Shown: positions 41,712 to 49,737 of the stretch, piece after piece
How the letters are laid out: each line of letters opens with the position of its first letter
How positions within the stretch are numbered: the stretch's first letter is position 1
Assembly (NCBI RefSeq): GCF_001865245.1
Contig: NZ_MKXB01000161.1
Span: 30,763 to 83,976, forward strand
Source of the DNA: Streptomyces sp. CC53
GTDB lineage: Bacteria; Actinomycetota; Actinomycetes; Streptomycetales; Streptomycetaceae
Length of the DNA stretch: 53,214 nt
Direction: 5' to 3'
Notes under the pieces: model-generated
What the model was told of the DNA's origin: nothing
Database searches by the model: none
The model's input: only the letters and a program-made list of their open reading frames with translations
Position numbers and translations under genes: made by a program

Positions 41712-42899
41712 ATGCGTCATTTCGGGCATATCTCTGCCGCTGCCCGTGCCGGGCTCTTCCATCGGCAGCCCTGCGTCTTCGACGCCGCCTCCCCGGCGTC
41801 GCTCCTCTCGGTGGCCCTCGGAGCGACCCTCTACAGCCCCGCCACCCGCCCCCACCTGGCGGACGACATCCTGAAGCAGGTCGCGCGGGGTGTCGTGTCC
41901 ATGGTTCTCTGCCTGGAGGACTCGATCGGCGACGGCGACGTCGAAGCCGCCGAGGCGAACCTCGTCCACCAGCTCACCGACCTGGCAGCGCGGGACGCCG
42001 AACGGCCGCTGCTCTTCGTCCGTGTCCGCGATGCCGCGCAGATCACGGACCTCACCAGGCGCCTCGGCCCCGCCGTGCGGCTGCTGTCCGGGTTCGTGCT
42101 GCCCAAGTTCACCGAGAAGCACGGCACACCCTTCCTGGAAGCCCTCGCCCAGGCGGAGGCGGACCCCGCCACGGCCGACGCGCTCGCCGGGCGGCCCCTC
42201 TACGCCATGCCCGTGCTGGAGTCCCCGGAACTGCTCCACCTGGAATCCCGCGTCGACACCCTCGCCGGAATCGCCCGCTCCGTCACCGCGCACCGCGACC
42301 GCGTCCTCGCGCTCCGCCTCGGCGTCACCGACTTCTGCTCGGCGTACGGGCTGCGCCGCTCACCCGACATGACCGCGTACGACGTGCAGATCGTCGCCCA
42401 CGTCATCGCGGACGTCGTCAACGTCCTCGGGCGCGCCGACGGCAACGGCTTCACCATCACCGGGCCCGTGTGGGAGTACTTCCGCCTCCAGGAGCGCATG
42501 TTCAAGCCCATGCTGCGTCGCAGCCCCTTCATGGAGGGCCGGGCCGACGAGCTGCGGACCGCGCTCATCGAACACGACCTGGACGGCCTGCTGCGCGAGA
42601 TAGAACTCGACCGCGCCAACGGCCTCCTCGGCAAGACCTGCATCCACCCGTCCCACGTCCAGCCCGTGCACGCGCTCTCGGTCGTCAGCCACGAGGAGTA
42701 CAGCGACGCCCAGGACATACTGCACCCCGGACGCAACGGCGGCGGGGTCATGCGTTCCGCCTACACGAACAAGATGAACGAGGTGAAGCCGCACCGCGCC
42801 TGGGCCGAGCGCACCCTCCGCCGCGCGGAGGTGTTCGGCGTCGCCAAGTCGGACGTCGGGTTCGTCGACCTGCTCGCGGCGGGCCTGGCAGTGCCGTGA
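41712..42899 (+). CDS. HpcH/HpaI aldolase (citrate-lyase-beta-like) of Ter loci
   Basis: A 395-residue (beta/alpha)8 lyase. The metal/phosphate site motifs are MVLCLEDSIGDGDVEAAE, LRLGVTDFCSAYGLRR, and GKTCIHPSHVQPVHAL near the C-terminus. It belongs to the citrate-lyase-beta/CitE-like group that comparative genomics places in the Ter biosynthetic module with a TRSP phosphoribosyltransferase and a HAD phosphatase, both directly downstream here. That module is proposed to make a nucleoside-like metabolite. The ATG at 41712 starts the family-like MRHFGHIS. The actual carbon-carbon bond made or broken is unknown. Confidence 0.92.
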   Translation: MRHFGHISAAARAGLFHRQPCVFDAASPASLLSVALGATLYSPATRPHLADDILKQVARGVVSMVLCLEDSIGDGDVEAAEANLVHQLTDLAARDAERPLLFVRVRDAAQITDLTRRLGPAVRLLSGFVLPKFTEKHGTPFLEALAQAEADPATADALAGRPLYAMPVLESPELLHLESRVDTLAGIARSVTAHRDRVLALRLGVTDFCSAYGLRRSPDMTAYDVQIVAHVIADVVNVLGRADGNGFTITGPVWEYFRLQERMFKPMLRRSPFMEGRADELRTALIEHDLDGLLREIELDRANGLLGKTCIHPSHVQPVHALSVVSHEEYSDAQDILHPGRNGGGVMRSAYTNKMNEVKPHRAWAERTLRRAEVFGVAKSDVGFVDLLAAGLAVP

Positions 42900-42953
42900 G
42901 AACGGACGTGAAGCACCGGGCCCCAGGGCCGCACGGGACGCGAGAAGTGTGAG

Positions 42954-45800
42954 ATGCGAGAGCACGAGAACAGCGAGCACGAGAAGAGGAGGCACGTCAT
43001 TCAGAGCACGGCGTGGACCGGAACATGGGTGGCCGAACGGCTCGGCGTCGAACTCCGCGGGGAGGACACCGGCCGGCTGACGCAGCTCCTGGGACTGGCC
43101 CTGCGAGACAACCCCAAGCGCGCACACCTGCTGGTCTCCCGCGTGCTCGGCAAGCACGTTCCGCAGAGTCCGGCCGTCGTGCGCCGCTCCGGGTACGACC
43201 TCGGGCGTCGCGTACGCGACCTGCTGGGCGACGCCGACGCGCGCCGTGCCGTCGTCCTCGGGTACGCGGAGACGGCGACCGGCCTGGGCCACTGCGTCGC
43301 CGACGGACTGGCCCTCGCCCCGTACCTGCACTCCACCCGGCGGCCCGTACCCGGCGTCGCGCGGGCGGCGGGGTTCGAGGAATCCCACTCGCACCACACG
43401 TCCCACCTGCTCCTGCCGTCCGACCCGAGGCTGCTGTCCCGGCCGGGCCCGCTGGTACTCGTCGACGACGAGTTCTCGACCGGCAACACCGTGCTGAACA
43501 CCATCCGCGTCCTGCACGAGCGCCATCCTCGCGAGCGGTACGTGATCGTGGCGCTGGTCGACATGCGGTCGCCGGCCGACCGCCGCCGACTGGAGGAGTT
43601 CGCCGGCACGATCGGGGCACGAGTGGACCTGGTGGCGCTCGCCGCCGGGACGGTGCGGCTGCCGGACGGCGTCCTGGAGAAGGGCCGTGCCCTCGTCGCC
43701 GCCCACCGCACCCCGCCGCCCGCACTGGCCGGCGACCCCGCCACCGTACGAACGGTGGACCTGGGGTGGCCGGCCGGGCTGCCGGACGGAGGCCGCCACG
43801 GCTTCACCCGGGAGCACAGGGCCGCCCTCGGCGCGGCACTGCCCGGGATGGCCGCCCGCCTGGCGGAGGCGCTCGTGCCGCGCGGGGGCGCCGCGCCGCG
43901 CCGCGTCCTCGTCCTCGGCTGCGAGGAGTTGATGTACGTGCCTCTCGCGCTGGCCGGCGCGCTGGAGGACCGGGCCCCGCACGTGGACGTGCGGTTCTCC
44001 ACGACGACTCGCTCACCCGTCCTGGCCGTCGACGACCCCGGCTACGCCATCCGCACGCGCCTCGTGTTCCCCGCACACGACGACCCCGCCGACGGACCGG
44101 GCGACCGGTACGCCTACAACGTGGCGGGCGGCGGCTTCGACGCGGTCGCCGTCGTCGTGGACTCGACGGCCGACACCCCCGCCCTGCGCGAGCCCGGCAG
44201 CGGCCTCCTGGCACAGCTCGTGGCCCACGTCCCGCACGTGGTCCTCGCGACCGTACCGTCGTACGTGCCCGCGAACGGGTCCGTGTCCTCCTCGGGGCTC
44301 GCGAACGGGTCCGTGTCCTCCTCGGGGCTCGCGAACGGGTCCGTGTCCTCCTCCGGGCTCGCGAACGGGTCCGCGCCCGGTGCCCCCCTGCTCGCCCCGG
44401 ACCCGGTGACGCCACCCACCGCGCCGCCCGCCGGTCCGGAGGCGCCGCTCGTTGATCGGCACCTGAAGTCCGATGGTCCGGAGGCAGTCCTCGTCAATCC
44501 GCACCTGAGGTCCGCCGGTTCCGGTCCGGCGAGCGCAGCCGCCGTCCCGCCCACCCCGGTCTCCGGACAGCCGCCCGCGGCCCCGCCCGCGCCCGCGCCC
44601 ATCCCGCCGTACGGCCCGGCCGCCGCGGCGGCGGCCGCCCACGAGAGAAGCACCAGCATGCTGCCCGAGCCCCTGCGCGGTCCCGCGTTCTCCTCCTACG
44701 CCCCCGACGAGGTCGGCTGGCTCCTCCAGGACCTCTCCGGCGTCGAACTGGAGGCCCCCACGGAGGAACGCGAGGAGGCCGTCCAACGCGGAGGCGCGCA
44801 CTACGCCGAGTCGCTCCCCATCGAGTACCAGCCCAGCGACCGCTACCAGAAGCTGTTCCACGCCGCGCTGGACACCTCGGCCGTCCGCATCGCCCGAGCC
44901 GTCGGAGCCGTCACCGAGACGGTGCTGGCCGAGCGGTCCCCGCGCCCCGTGCTGGTGTCCCTGGCGCGCGCGGGCACCCCCGTCGGCGTCCTGATGCGCC
45001 GCTGGGCGCAAGCCCGCCACGGCCTGGACCTGCCGCACTACGCCGTGTCCATCGTCCGCGGCCGGGGCGTCGACGCCAACGCCCTGCGCTGGCTGCGCGC
45101 CCACCACGACCCGGCCGACGTGGTGTTCGTCGACGGCTGGACGGGCAAGGGCGCCATCACCCGCGAGCTCGCCGCCGCCCTCGCAGGCTTCCCCGGCTTC
45201 GACCCCGAGATCGCCGTCCTCGCGGACCCCGGCTCCTGCGTCCGCACGTACGGGACCCGCGAGGACTTCCTCATTCCGTCCGCCTGCCTCAACTCCACGG
45301 TGTCCGGGCTGGTCTCCCGTACCGTGCTGCGCGCCGACCTGGTCGGCCCGGACGACTACCACGGCGCCAAGTACTACCGCGAGCTCGCCGGAGCCGATGT
45401 CTCCGGCGACTTCCTGGACGCGGTCTCCGACCGTTTCGCCGAGGTCGCGGAAGCCGTCGCGCAGGACGCGGCGCGGCTCCTCGCCGCCGACCGCACGCCC
45501 ACCTGGGCCGGCTGGAAGGCCGTCGAGCGCATCAGCGAGGAGTACGGCATCCACGACGTGAACCTGGTGAAGCCCGGCGTGGGGGAGACCACCCGGGTGC
45601 TGCTGCGCCGCGTCCCCTGGAAGGTGCTCGCGCGGCGCGGCGCGGGACCGGACCTCGACCACGTACGGCTCCTGGCCGAGCAGCGCGGCGTACCCGTGGA
45701 GGAGGTCGACGGCCTGCCGTACACGTGCGTCGGCCTGATCCACCCGCAGTACACCCGTGGCGCGACCGGCTCCGACGGCAAGGCGGTGACCGCCCCGTGA
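42954..45800 (+). CDS. Phosphoribosyltransferase-TRSP-StiP-like fusion of Ter loci
   Basis: A 948-residue protein with several parts. Residues about 20-260 are a phosphoribosyltransferase with the PRPP loop LVDDEFSTGNT (171-179). Residues about 270-430 are a TRSP domain. Residues about 435-565 are a low-complexity linker with three exact copies of ANGSVSSSGL. Residues 569-948 are a second PRTase-like module (VLVSLARAGTPVGVLMRRW, DVVFVDGWTGKGAITREL) of the StiP/PRTase_1 type found in Ter loci. It probably makes or uses a phosphoribosyl metabolite in the stress pathway. The start at 42954 is uncertain: a strong AAGAGGAGG at 42984-42992 faces no standard start codon. The downstream HAD gene overlaps by 4 bp. 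Confidence 0.88.
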   Translation: MREHENSEHEKRRHVIQSTAWTGTWVAERLGVELRGEDTGRLTQLLGLALRDNPKRAHLLVSRVLGKHVPQSPAVVRRSGYDLGRRVRDLLGDADARRAVVLGYAETATGLGHCVADGLALAPYLHSTRRPVPGVARAAGFEESHSHHTSHLLLPSDPRLLSRPGPLVLVDDEFSTGNTVLNTIRVLHERHPRERYVIVALVDMRSPADRRRLEEFAGTIGARVDLVALAAGTVRLPDGVLEKGRALVAAHRTPPPALAGDPATVRTVDLGWPAGLPDGGRHGFTREHRAALGAALPGMAARLAEALVPRGGAAPRRVLVLGCEELMYVPLALAGALEDRAPHVDVRFSTTTRSPVLAVDDPGYAIRTRLVFPAHDDPADGPGDRYAYNVAGGGFDAVAVVVDSTADTPALREPGSGLLAQLVAHVPHVVLATVPSYVPANGSVSSSGLANGSVSSSGLANGSVSSSGLANGSAPGAPLLAPDPVTPPTAPPAGPEAPLVDRHLKSDGPEAVLVNPHLRSAGSGPASAAAVPPTPVSGQPPAAPPAPAPIPPYGPAAAAAAAHERSTSMLPEPLRGPAFSSYAPDEVGWLLQDLSGVELEAPTEEREEAVQRGGAHYAESLPIEYQPSDRYQKLFHAALDTSAVRIARAVGAVTETVLAERSPRPVLVSLARAGTPVGVLMRRWAQARHGLDLPHYAVSIVRGRGVDANALRWLRAHHDPADVVFVDGWTGKGAITRELAAALAGFPGFDPEIAVLADPGSCVRTYGTREDFLIPSACLNSTVSGLVSRTVLRADLVGPDDYHGAKYYRELAGADVSGDFLDAVSDRFAEVAEAVAQDAARLLAADRTPTWAGWKAVERISEEYGIHDVNLVKPGVGETTRVLLRRVPWKVLARRGAGPDLDHVRLLAEQRGVPVEEVDGLPYTCVGLIHPQYTRGATGSDGKAVTAP
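44271..44371 (+). repeat. 30-bp minisatellite in the PRTase linker
   Basis: A 30-bp unit beginning GCGAACGGGTCCGTGTCCTC occurs at 44271, 44301 and 44331, with a partial fourth copy from 44361. The third copy has one silent change. The unit is in frame and encodes ANGSVSSSGL, so copy-number changes alter linker length without a frameshift. Confidence 0.95.
44433..44516 (+). repeat. 42-bp imperfect direct repeat in the PRTase linker
   Basis: GGTCCGGAGGC begins at 44433 and again at 44475. The two 42-bp units encode GPEAPLVDRHLKSD and GPEAVLVNPHLRSA. The period is a multiple of three and the frame is kept. Confidence 0.85.
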
Positions 45801-46633
45801 GGCCCACCGCGCACCCCTCCGTCCTGGTCGCCAGCGACCTGGACCGCACCCTGATCTACTCGGCGGCGGCCCTGGCCCTCGCCGCCCCCGACCGGCTGGC
45901 GCCGCGCCTGCTCTGCGTGGAGGTCTACGAGGGCAGGCCGCTGTCGTACGTCACGGAGGCCGCCGCCGCACTGCTCGGAGAGCTGGCGGGCACCGCCGCG
46001 TTCCTGCCCGTGACCACGCGGACCCGCGAGCAGTACGTGCGGGTGCGGCTCCCCGGCCCGCCACCCCGGTACGCGGTGTGCGCCAACGGCGGCCACCTGC
46101 TCGTCGACGGAGTGCCGGACCCCGACTGGCGGGCGGCCGTCGACGCCAGGATCGACGCCGACTGCGCCCCGCTCGACGAGGTACGGGCACATCTGCTGGC
46201 CGTCGCCGACCCCGCGTGGCTGCTGAAGGAGCGCGTGGCGGAGGACCTGTTCGCCTACCTGGTCGTGGAGCGGGCGCTGCTGCCGGAAGGATGGCTGGCC
46301 GAACTCGGCGCCTGGGCGGAGGCCCGCGGCTGGACGGTGTCCCTGCAGGGCCGCAAGGTGTACGCGGTGCCCAAGCCCCTCACGAAGAGCGCGGCCGTGC
46401 GGGAAGTCGCGCGCCGCACGGGGGCGGGCACCGTCCTCGCGGCGGGCGACTCGCTGCTCGACGCGGACCTGCTGCTCGCCGCCGACCGGGGCTGGCGGCC
46501 GGGCCACGGCGAGCTCGCCGACGCGCGGTGGAGCGCCGACCACGTGGAGGCGCTGACGGCACGTGGCGTGCTGGCGGGGGAGGAGATCCTGCGCCGATTC
46601 ATCGCGGCGGCCGCGGCGGCCGCGGCGGTCTGA
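45797..46633 (+). CDS. HAD-superfamily phosphatase of the Ter operon
   Basis: A 278-residue hydrolase. Motif I is ASDLDRTLIYS with the nucleophile Asp and acid/base Asp; motif II is the Thr in LPVTTRTREQY; motif IV is GDSLLDADLLLAADRG. The cap lies between them, as in the Cof/sucrose-phosphatase-like group. HAD phosphatases complete the Ter biosynthetic module and are proposed to dephosphorylate its product. The GTG at 45797 overlaps the previous stop (GTGA), so translation is coupled. The C-terminus is a run of alanines. Confidence 0.93.
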   Translation: MRPTAHPSVLVASDLDRTLIYSAAALALAAPDRLAPRLLCVEVYEGRPLSYVTEAAAALLGELAGTAAFLPVTTRTREQYVRVRLPGPPPRYAVCANGGHLLVDGVPDPDWRAAVDARIDADCAPLDEVRAHLLAVADPAWLLKERVAEDLFAYLVVERALLPEGWLAELGAWAEARGWTVSLQGRKVYAVPKPLTKSAAVREVARRTGAGTVLAAGDSLLDADLLLAADRGWRPGHGELADARWSADHVEALTARGVLAGEEILRRFIAAAAAAAAV

Positions 46634-46984
46634 CCGGTGTGGTGTGTGGTGTGTGCGGTGTCCGCCGGCGGCGCGGCGCAGTGGAGCGCAGGCCGCCGTC
46701 CGTTCCCGGCTCCGGCGGCGTCCGGTCCAGGGAGCCGTGCTCACGAGCCGAGCCGCAGGAGTCGGCCTCCCGCTCCCTGACTCCTGCGCTCGGCCCCGCC
46801 GCCTCCACCACCGGACGGCCCCGGCACCGCAGTACCGCCCCACGCTGCCGGGCCTCAGCCGCCTGCCGTAGCCGCCACCGCCTCCCAGGCGTCAGCGGCC
46901 CCCGCCTCCAGCCACCAGCGGCCTTTCGCCCGCGGGGGGCAGGCACCTTCAGGCCCTGCCGTCAGCGGGCTTCGCCGCCGGGCG
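46634..46984. other. Intergenic stretch without a gene
   Basis: About 350 bp between the HAD and the convergent FmdB-type gene. It starts with a GTGTGGTGTG-rich stretch and is then GC-rich. No coding frame with a start signal, RNA gene or strong terminator was found. Confidence 0.5.
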
Positions 46985-47212
46985 TCAGCCTCCGCAGCAC
47001 CCGCCACCACAGCAGCCGCCTCCGCCACCGCCTCCGCCACCGGACGGCCGCGGCGCGGCGGCGGCCGTACCGCCGACCGCGACCGCGGACAGCAGCTTGA
47101 CCGTGTCACCGTGCCCGGCGGGGCAGGCGGCGGGCGCGGCGGACTCCGCCATGGGACGGCTCAGTTCGAACGTGTCGCCGCAGGTGCGGCAGCGGTATTC
47201 GTATCGAGGCAT
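46985..47212 (-). CDS. FmdB-type zinc-ribbon protein with Gly/Cys-rich tail
   Basis: A 75-residue protein. The N-terminus MPRYEYRCRTCGDTFELSRP is the FmdB/regulatory zinc-ribbon signature with Cys8 and Cys11. The second ligand pair is unusual: Cys30 and possibly His34 in CPAGHGD rather than CxxC. The last 18 residues are nine glycines followed by CCGGGCCGG. The ATG at 47212 has TAGTCT (47224-47219 on this strand) 6 nt upstream and no ribosome-binding site, so it is probably leaderless. Metal binding by the tail is a plausible guess, not shown. Confidence 0.88.
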   Translation of the reverse strand: MPRYEYRCRTCGDTFELSRPMAESAAPAACPAGHGDTVKLLSAVAVGGTAAAAPRPSGGGGGGGGGCCGGGCCGG

Positions 47213-47500
47213 ACGCACAGACTAACGACGCCCACGGCGGCCTCACCGCCACCGACGGCCACCGACGGCCACCGACGCACTTCCCGCGCCCACCGCCCCG
47301 AGACCCGCGGCCGGCCGCGCGTCCGGCGGCCCGCGCACTCAGCAGCCCTCACCCGGTTCCCGCCGCGCGACTCCCGCCCCAGGGGACAGCGAGGCTCCCG
47401 AAGGGAGCAAGGAAACTCCCGCACGGTGCAGGTGCCGGCGACCCGACCGCACACACCACCCGCCCGCGGAGCCACGCTCCCGCCGACACCGCGGGGCCCC

Positions 47501-48751
47501 TCACCCGGCCCGTTCTTCGCGGATCTGCTCCACGACGCGGGTCGCCGCTGCCCTGACCGCCTCGGTCTCCGCCAGGAAGTGCCAGTAGTCCGGATGCCGC
47601 CCCTCCAGGCCGCTGATCGCCCGCTCCAGCCGCGCCACCGCACCGTCGAGCGGCTGCGCATGCCTCGGGTCGGGCGTGTGCCGCCCGGCCATGGCGAACC
47701 GCTGCGCGTCCCGGATCGCGAACCGGGTCCGCTCCACCTCCTGCTGCGGGTCCTTCGCCACCGCGTCCAGCCGCCGCAGCCGCTCGCCGGCGGCCGACAC
47801 GTCCTCGTCGGTGGCGTTCAGCAGCGCCCGTACGGTCGACAGGAGCGCGGTCGCATCGGCCCAGCGCTGCTCCTCGCGGGCCCTTGCCGCCTCCGCCAGC
47901 TTCTGCTCCGCACGCCGTACGTTCTCCGCGGCCCGCGCGGGCACGGGCTGGAGGTCCTGCCAGCAGGCGGCACTGAACCTGCGGCGGAGCTCGCTCAGTA
48001 CCGGGTCGACGGAGGCGGCCCGGTGGGCCAGGGCCTGCGCGCGGGTTCGGAGCGACACGAGCCGCTTGTCGGTCTCGGCAGCACGCTCCGGAAGCCGCTC
48101 GGCCTCCGCACGTATCGCCTCGGCTTCCCGCAGCACCTGGTCGGCGCGGCGCAGCGTCTCCTGCACGCCGTGCTGCCCGGCGCCCTGGTTGAGCTTGGTC
48201 AGCTCCGGACCCAGCGCCGCGAGCCGGGCGGCCAGGTCGTCGGCGCGCAGTCCGCCCGCCCGGGCCTCGTCGAGGGCGTCGCCGGCAGCCCGCAGCGCGG
48301 CGCGCGCCCGCTCGACCGCCGGGGCCAGGCGGGCGAGCTGGGTCTCCGCCTTGTCGAGCAGCGGCCCGAGTTCCCGCTCGAACCGCTCCAGCTCGCCCTT
48401 GACCCGCACGAGCTCGTCCTTCGCCCGGTCCAGATCGGTGCGCGCACGGACGGCGACGGCCCCCTCCAGATCGTCGCGGTCCAGGTCGTAGGAGTCGACC
48501 GCCTCGATGTAGGAGTGGCTCACGTCGTCGATACGGCGTCCGAGGGCGGCGAACCGGTCGACGACGCGCAGGGCGTCAGGCGACCCGTCCACAGCGGTGA
48601 TCGTCTCGATCGAGATACGCAGGCCCCGCTGGGCGGTGTCCAGCTCGTAGAACGCAGCCGCCGCGGCATCCTTCGCTGCCTGCGCCTCGGCCCGCTGGCT
48701 CTCGACACGCCCGCCCCCGAACCAGCGCCGCCCGCCACCGCCCACCGTCAC
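47501..48751 (-). CDS. Coiled-coil protein of unknown function
   Basis: A 416-residue soluble protein, almost entirely alpha-helical with heptad-like runs (for example ELVRVKGELERFERELGPLL and ADQVLREAEAIRAEAERLPE), and very rich in Ala, Arg and Glu. A short Gly-rich N-terminus (TVGGGGRRWFGGGR) precedes the helices, and HPDYWHFLAETEAVRAAATR is near the end. There is no membrane helix or signal peptide. GGGGAG precedes the GTG start. I do not recognise the family. It lies between an FmdB gene and tRNA-Val. Confidence 0.85.
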   Translation of the reverse strand: MTVGGGGRRWFGGGRVESQRAEAQAAKDAAAAAFYELDTAQRGLRISIETITAVDGSPDALRVVDRFAALGRRIDDVSHSYIEAVDSYDLDRDDLEGAVAVRARTDLDRAKDELVRVKGELERFERELGPLLDKAETQLARLAPAVERARAALRAAGDALDEARAGGLRADDLAARLAALGPELTKLNQGAGQHGVQETLRRADQVLREAEAIRAEAERLPERAAETDKRLVSLRTRAQALAHRAASVDPVLSELRRRFSAACWQDLQPVPARAAENVRRAEQKLAEAARAREEQRWADATALLSTVRALLNATDEDVSAAGERLRRLDAVAKDPQQEVERTRFAIRDAQRFAMAGRHTPDPRHAQPLDGAVARLERAISGLEGRHPDYWHFLAETEAVRAAATRVVEQIREERAG

Positions 48752-48869
48752 ATCCGCTCCCCGTCACCGTACGTGTCCGAGCCGGCCCATCGAGCCCGGT
48801 TCATTCTCCCACCCGGTACGACGAACAACCGAGCGGTTCCGTTCGCGCGCCCCACCCCCCGACAACGGT

Positions 48870-48900
48870 TTGCGAACCCCACCGGGGGGCGATGTACGCT
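48870..48900 (+). promoter_or_regulatory. Probable promoter of tRNA-Val
   Basis: TTGCGA (48870-48875) and TACGCT (48895-48900) are 19 bp apart, and the -10 ends 15 nt before the tRNA. The spacing is slightly long but the placement suits a tRNA promoter. Confidence 0.5.
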
Positions 48901-48915
48901 GTGGGCTCCTTCCAC

Positions 48916-48987
48916 GGGTGCGTAGCTCAGGGGTAGAGCGCTGCTCTTACAAAGCAGATGTCGGCGGTTCGAAACCGTCCGCGCCCA
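48916..48987 (+). tRNA. tRNA-Val (anticodon UAC)
   Basis: A 72-nt cloverleaf. The acceptor strand GGGTGCG pairs with CGCGCCC, including one G-T wobble, followed by the discriminator A. The anticodon stem CTGCT/AGCAG encloses the loop CTTACAA with anticodon TAC (Val). The T-arm has TTCGAAA. The CCA end is not encoded, as is common in Streptomyces. No other tRNA is adjacent. Confidence 0.96.
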
Positions 48988-49006
48988 CTTGATCGGCCGT
49001 ACGCCG

Positions 49007-49055
49007 AAGGCCCAGGTCATCCCGCCGTATCCCGGGAGTCCTGGGCCTTGTTCGT
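49007..49055 (+). terminator. Terminator downstream of tRNA-Val
   Basis: AAGGCCCAGG (49007-49016) pairs with CCTGGGCCTT (49040-49049), followed by GTTCGTTT, which is as near to a U-tract as this GC-rich genome gives. Confidence 0.75.
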
Positions 49056-49659
49056 TTCTCCGCCTTCACGGATTGAGGAGGCGCCGTGCCACTCACGTGC
49101 CGTATCGGGTCCACAGCGCGTCCACATCAGCCGTCCTGATCGTGGGTCTCTCGGATTTAAGGTCGACGAGGATCGGCCCTCTCCCGGTCACGACCGTCGA
49201 TCGGATGCTGATGGATCAGCGCCGCGCCGTGCGGCCGAGGTGCCTGGCCCCAGGCTGAGCATGCCGTGACCACGCAGTTGAACGCGCTGCGTCGGGACCA
49301 CGGACCACGACGACCCCGATCGCGAGGTCGAAGGGAAACACGCCTCTTCTCCTGCCCGTTCTTGGGATCAGTCGGTTCGAGGCTGGCTATGGGCGGAGAC
49401 CACCTCCGCCCCTTCCGTGTTCGATCAGTCCGAGACGAGCGGGAGAACACCGGGGAGCCGTGCACTGTCGGCGCTTCCTGTGCGGGTCGCCGGCGTCGCG
49501 GATCAGTTGCCGTCCACGTACGGGCTCTTCCCTTCGAGTCGCTGCTGAGCAGGGGGTCCCGGCGCAGCAGCGTCGTACCGCAACCCCGGGGACCGCCGCC
49601 GCTCGGTAGCGCTCCTTGCGGTCGGTTCGCGAGGAGGCGGGTGCCCGTTCCGCACGTGC
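49056..49659. other. Lower-GC region without a recognised gene
   Basis: About 600 bp between the tRNA terminator and the bL37 terminator. The GC content is visibly lower than its surroundings around 49080-49450 (for example GGATTTAAGGTCGACGAGG). Frames on both strands, including 49157-49465 on the minus strand, match no family I know. A GAGGAGGCGCCGTG near 49074 looks like a start region, but the frame closes after 17 codons. It may be the remains of an element once inserted beside the tRNA. Confidence 0.4.
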
Positions 49660-49694
49660 GAAGGCCCCGGCCGTCTCTGCGGCTCGGGGCCTTC
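49660..49694 (-). terminator. Hairpin after the bL37 gene
   Basis: GAAGGCCCCG pairs with CGGGGCCTTC, with GCCG/CGGC inside, 43 nt beyond the stop of the bL37 gene on this strand. Confidence 0.7.
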
Positions 49695-49737
49695 CCGCGC
49701 CGGCGCGCGGGCGGGGGCGCGTCGGCGGGCGGGGCTG

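Noticed and set aside
44271..44371. Regularly spaced 30-bp repeats that might suggest a CRISPR array
   Set aside because: The units are directly adjacent without spacers and lie in frame inside a coding region.
44658..45800. A separate gene starting at the internal ATG at 44658 for the StiP-like module
   Set aside because: The frame is continuous with the upstream PRTase, no stop intervenes, and the site before this ATG is weak. A secondary internal start remains possible.
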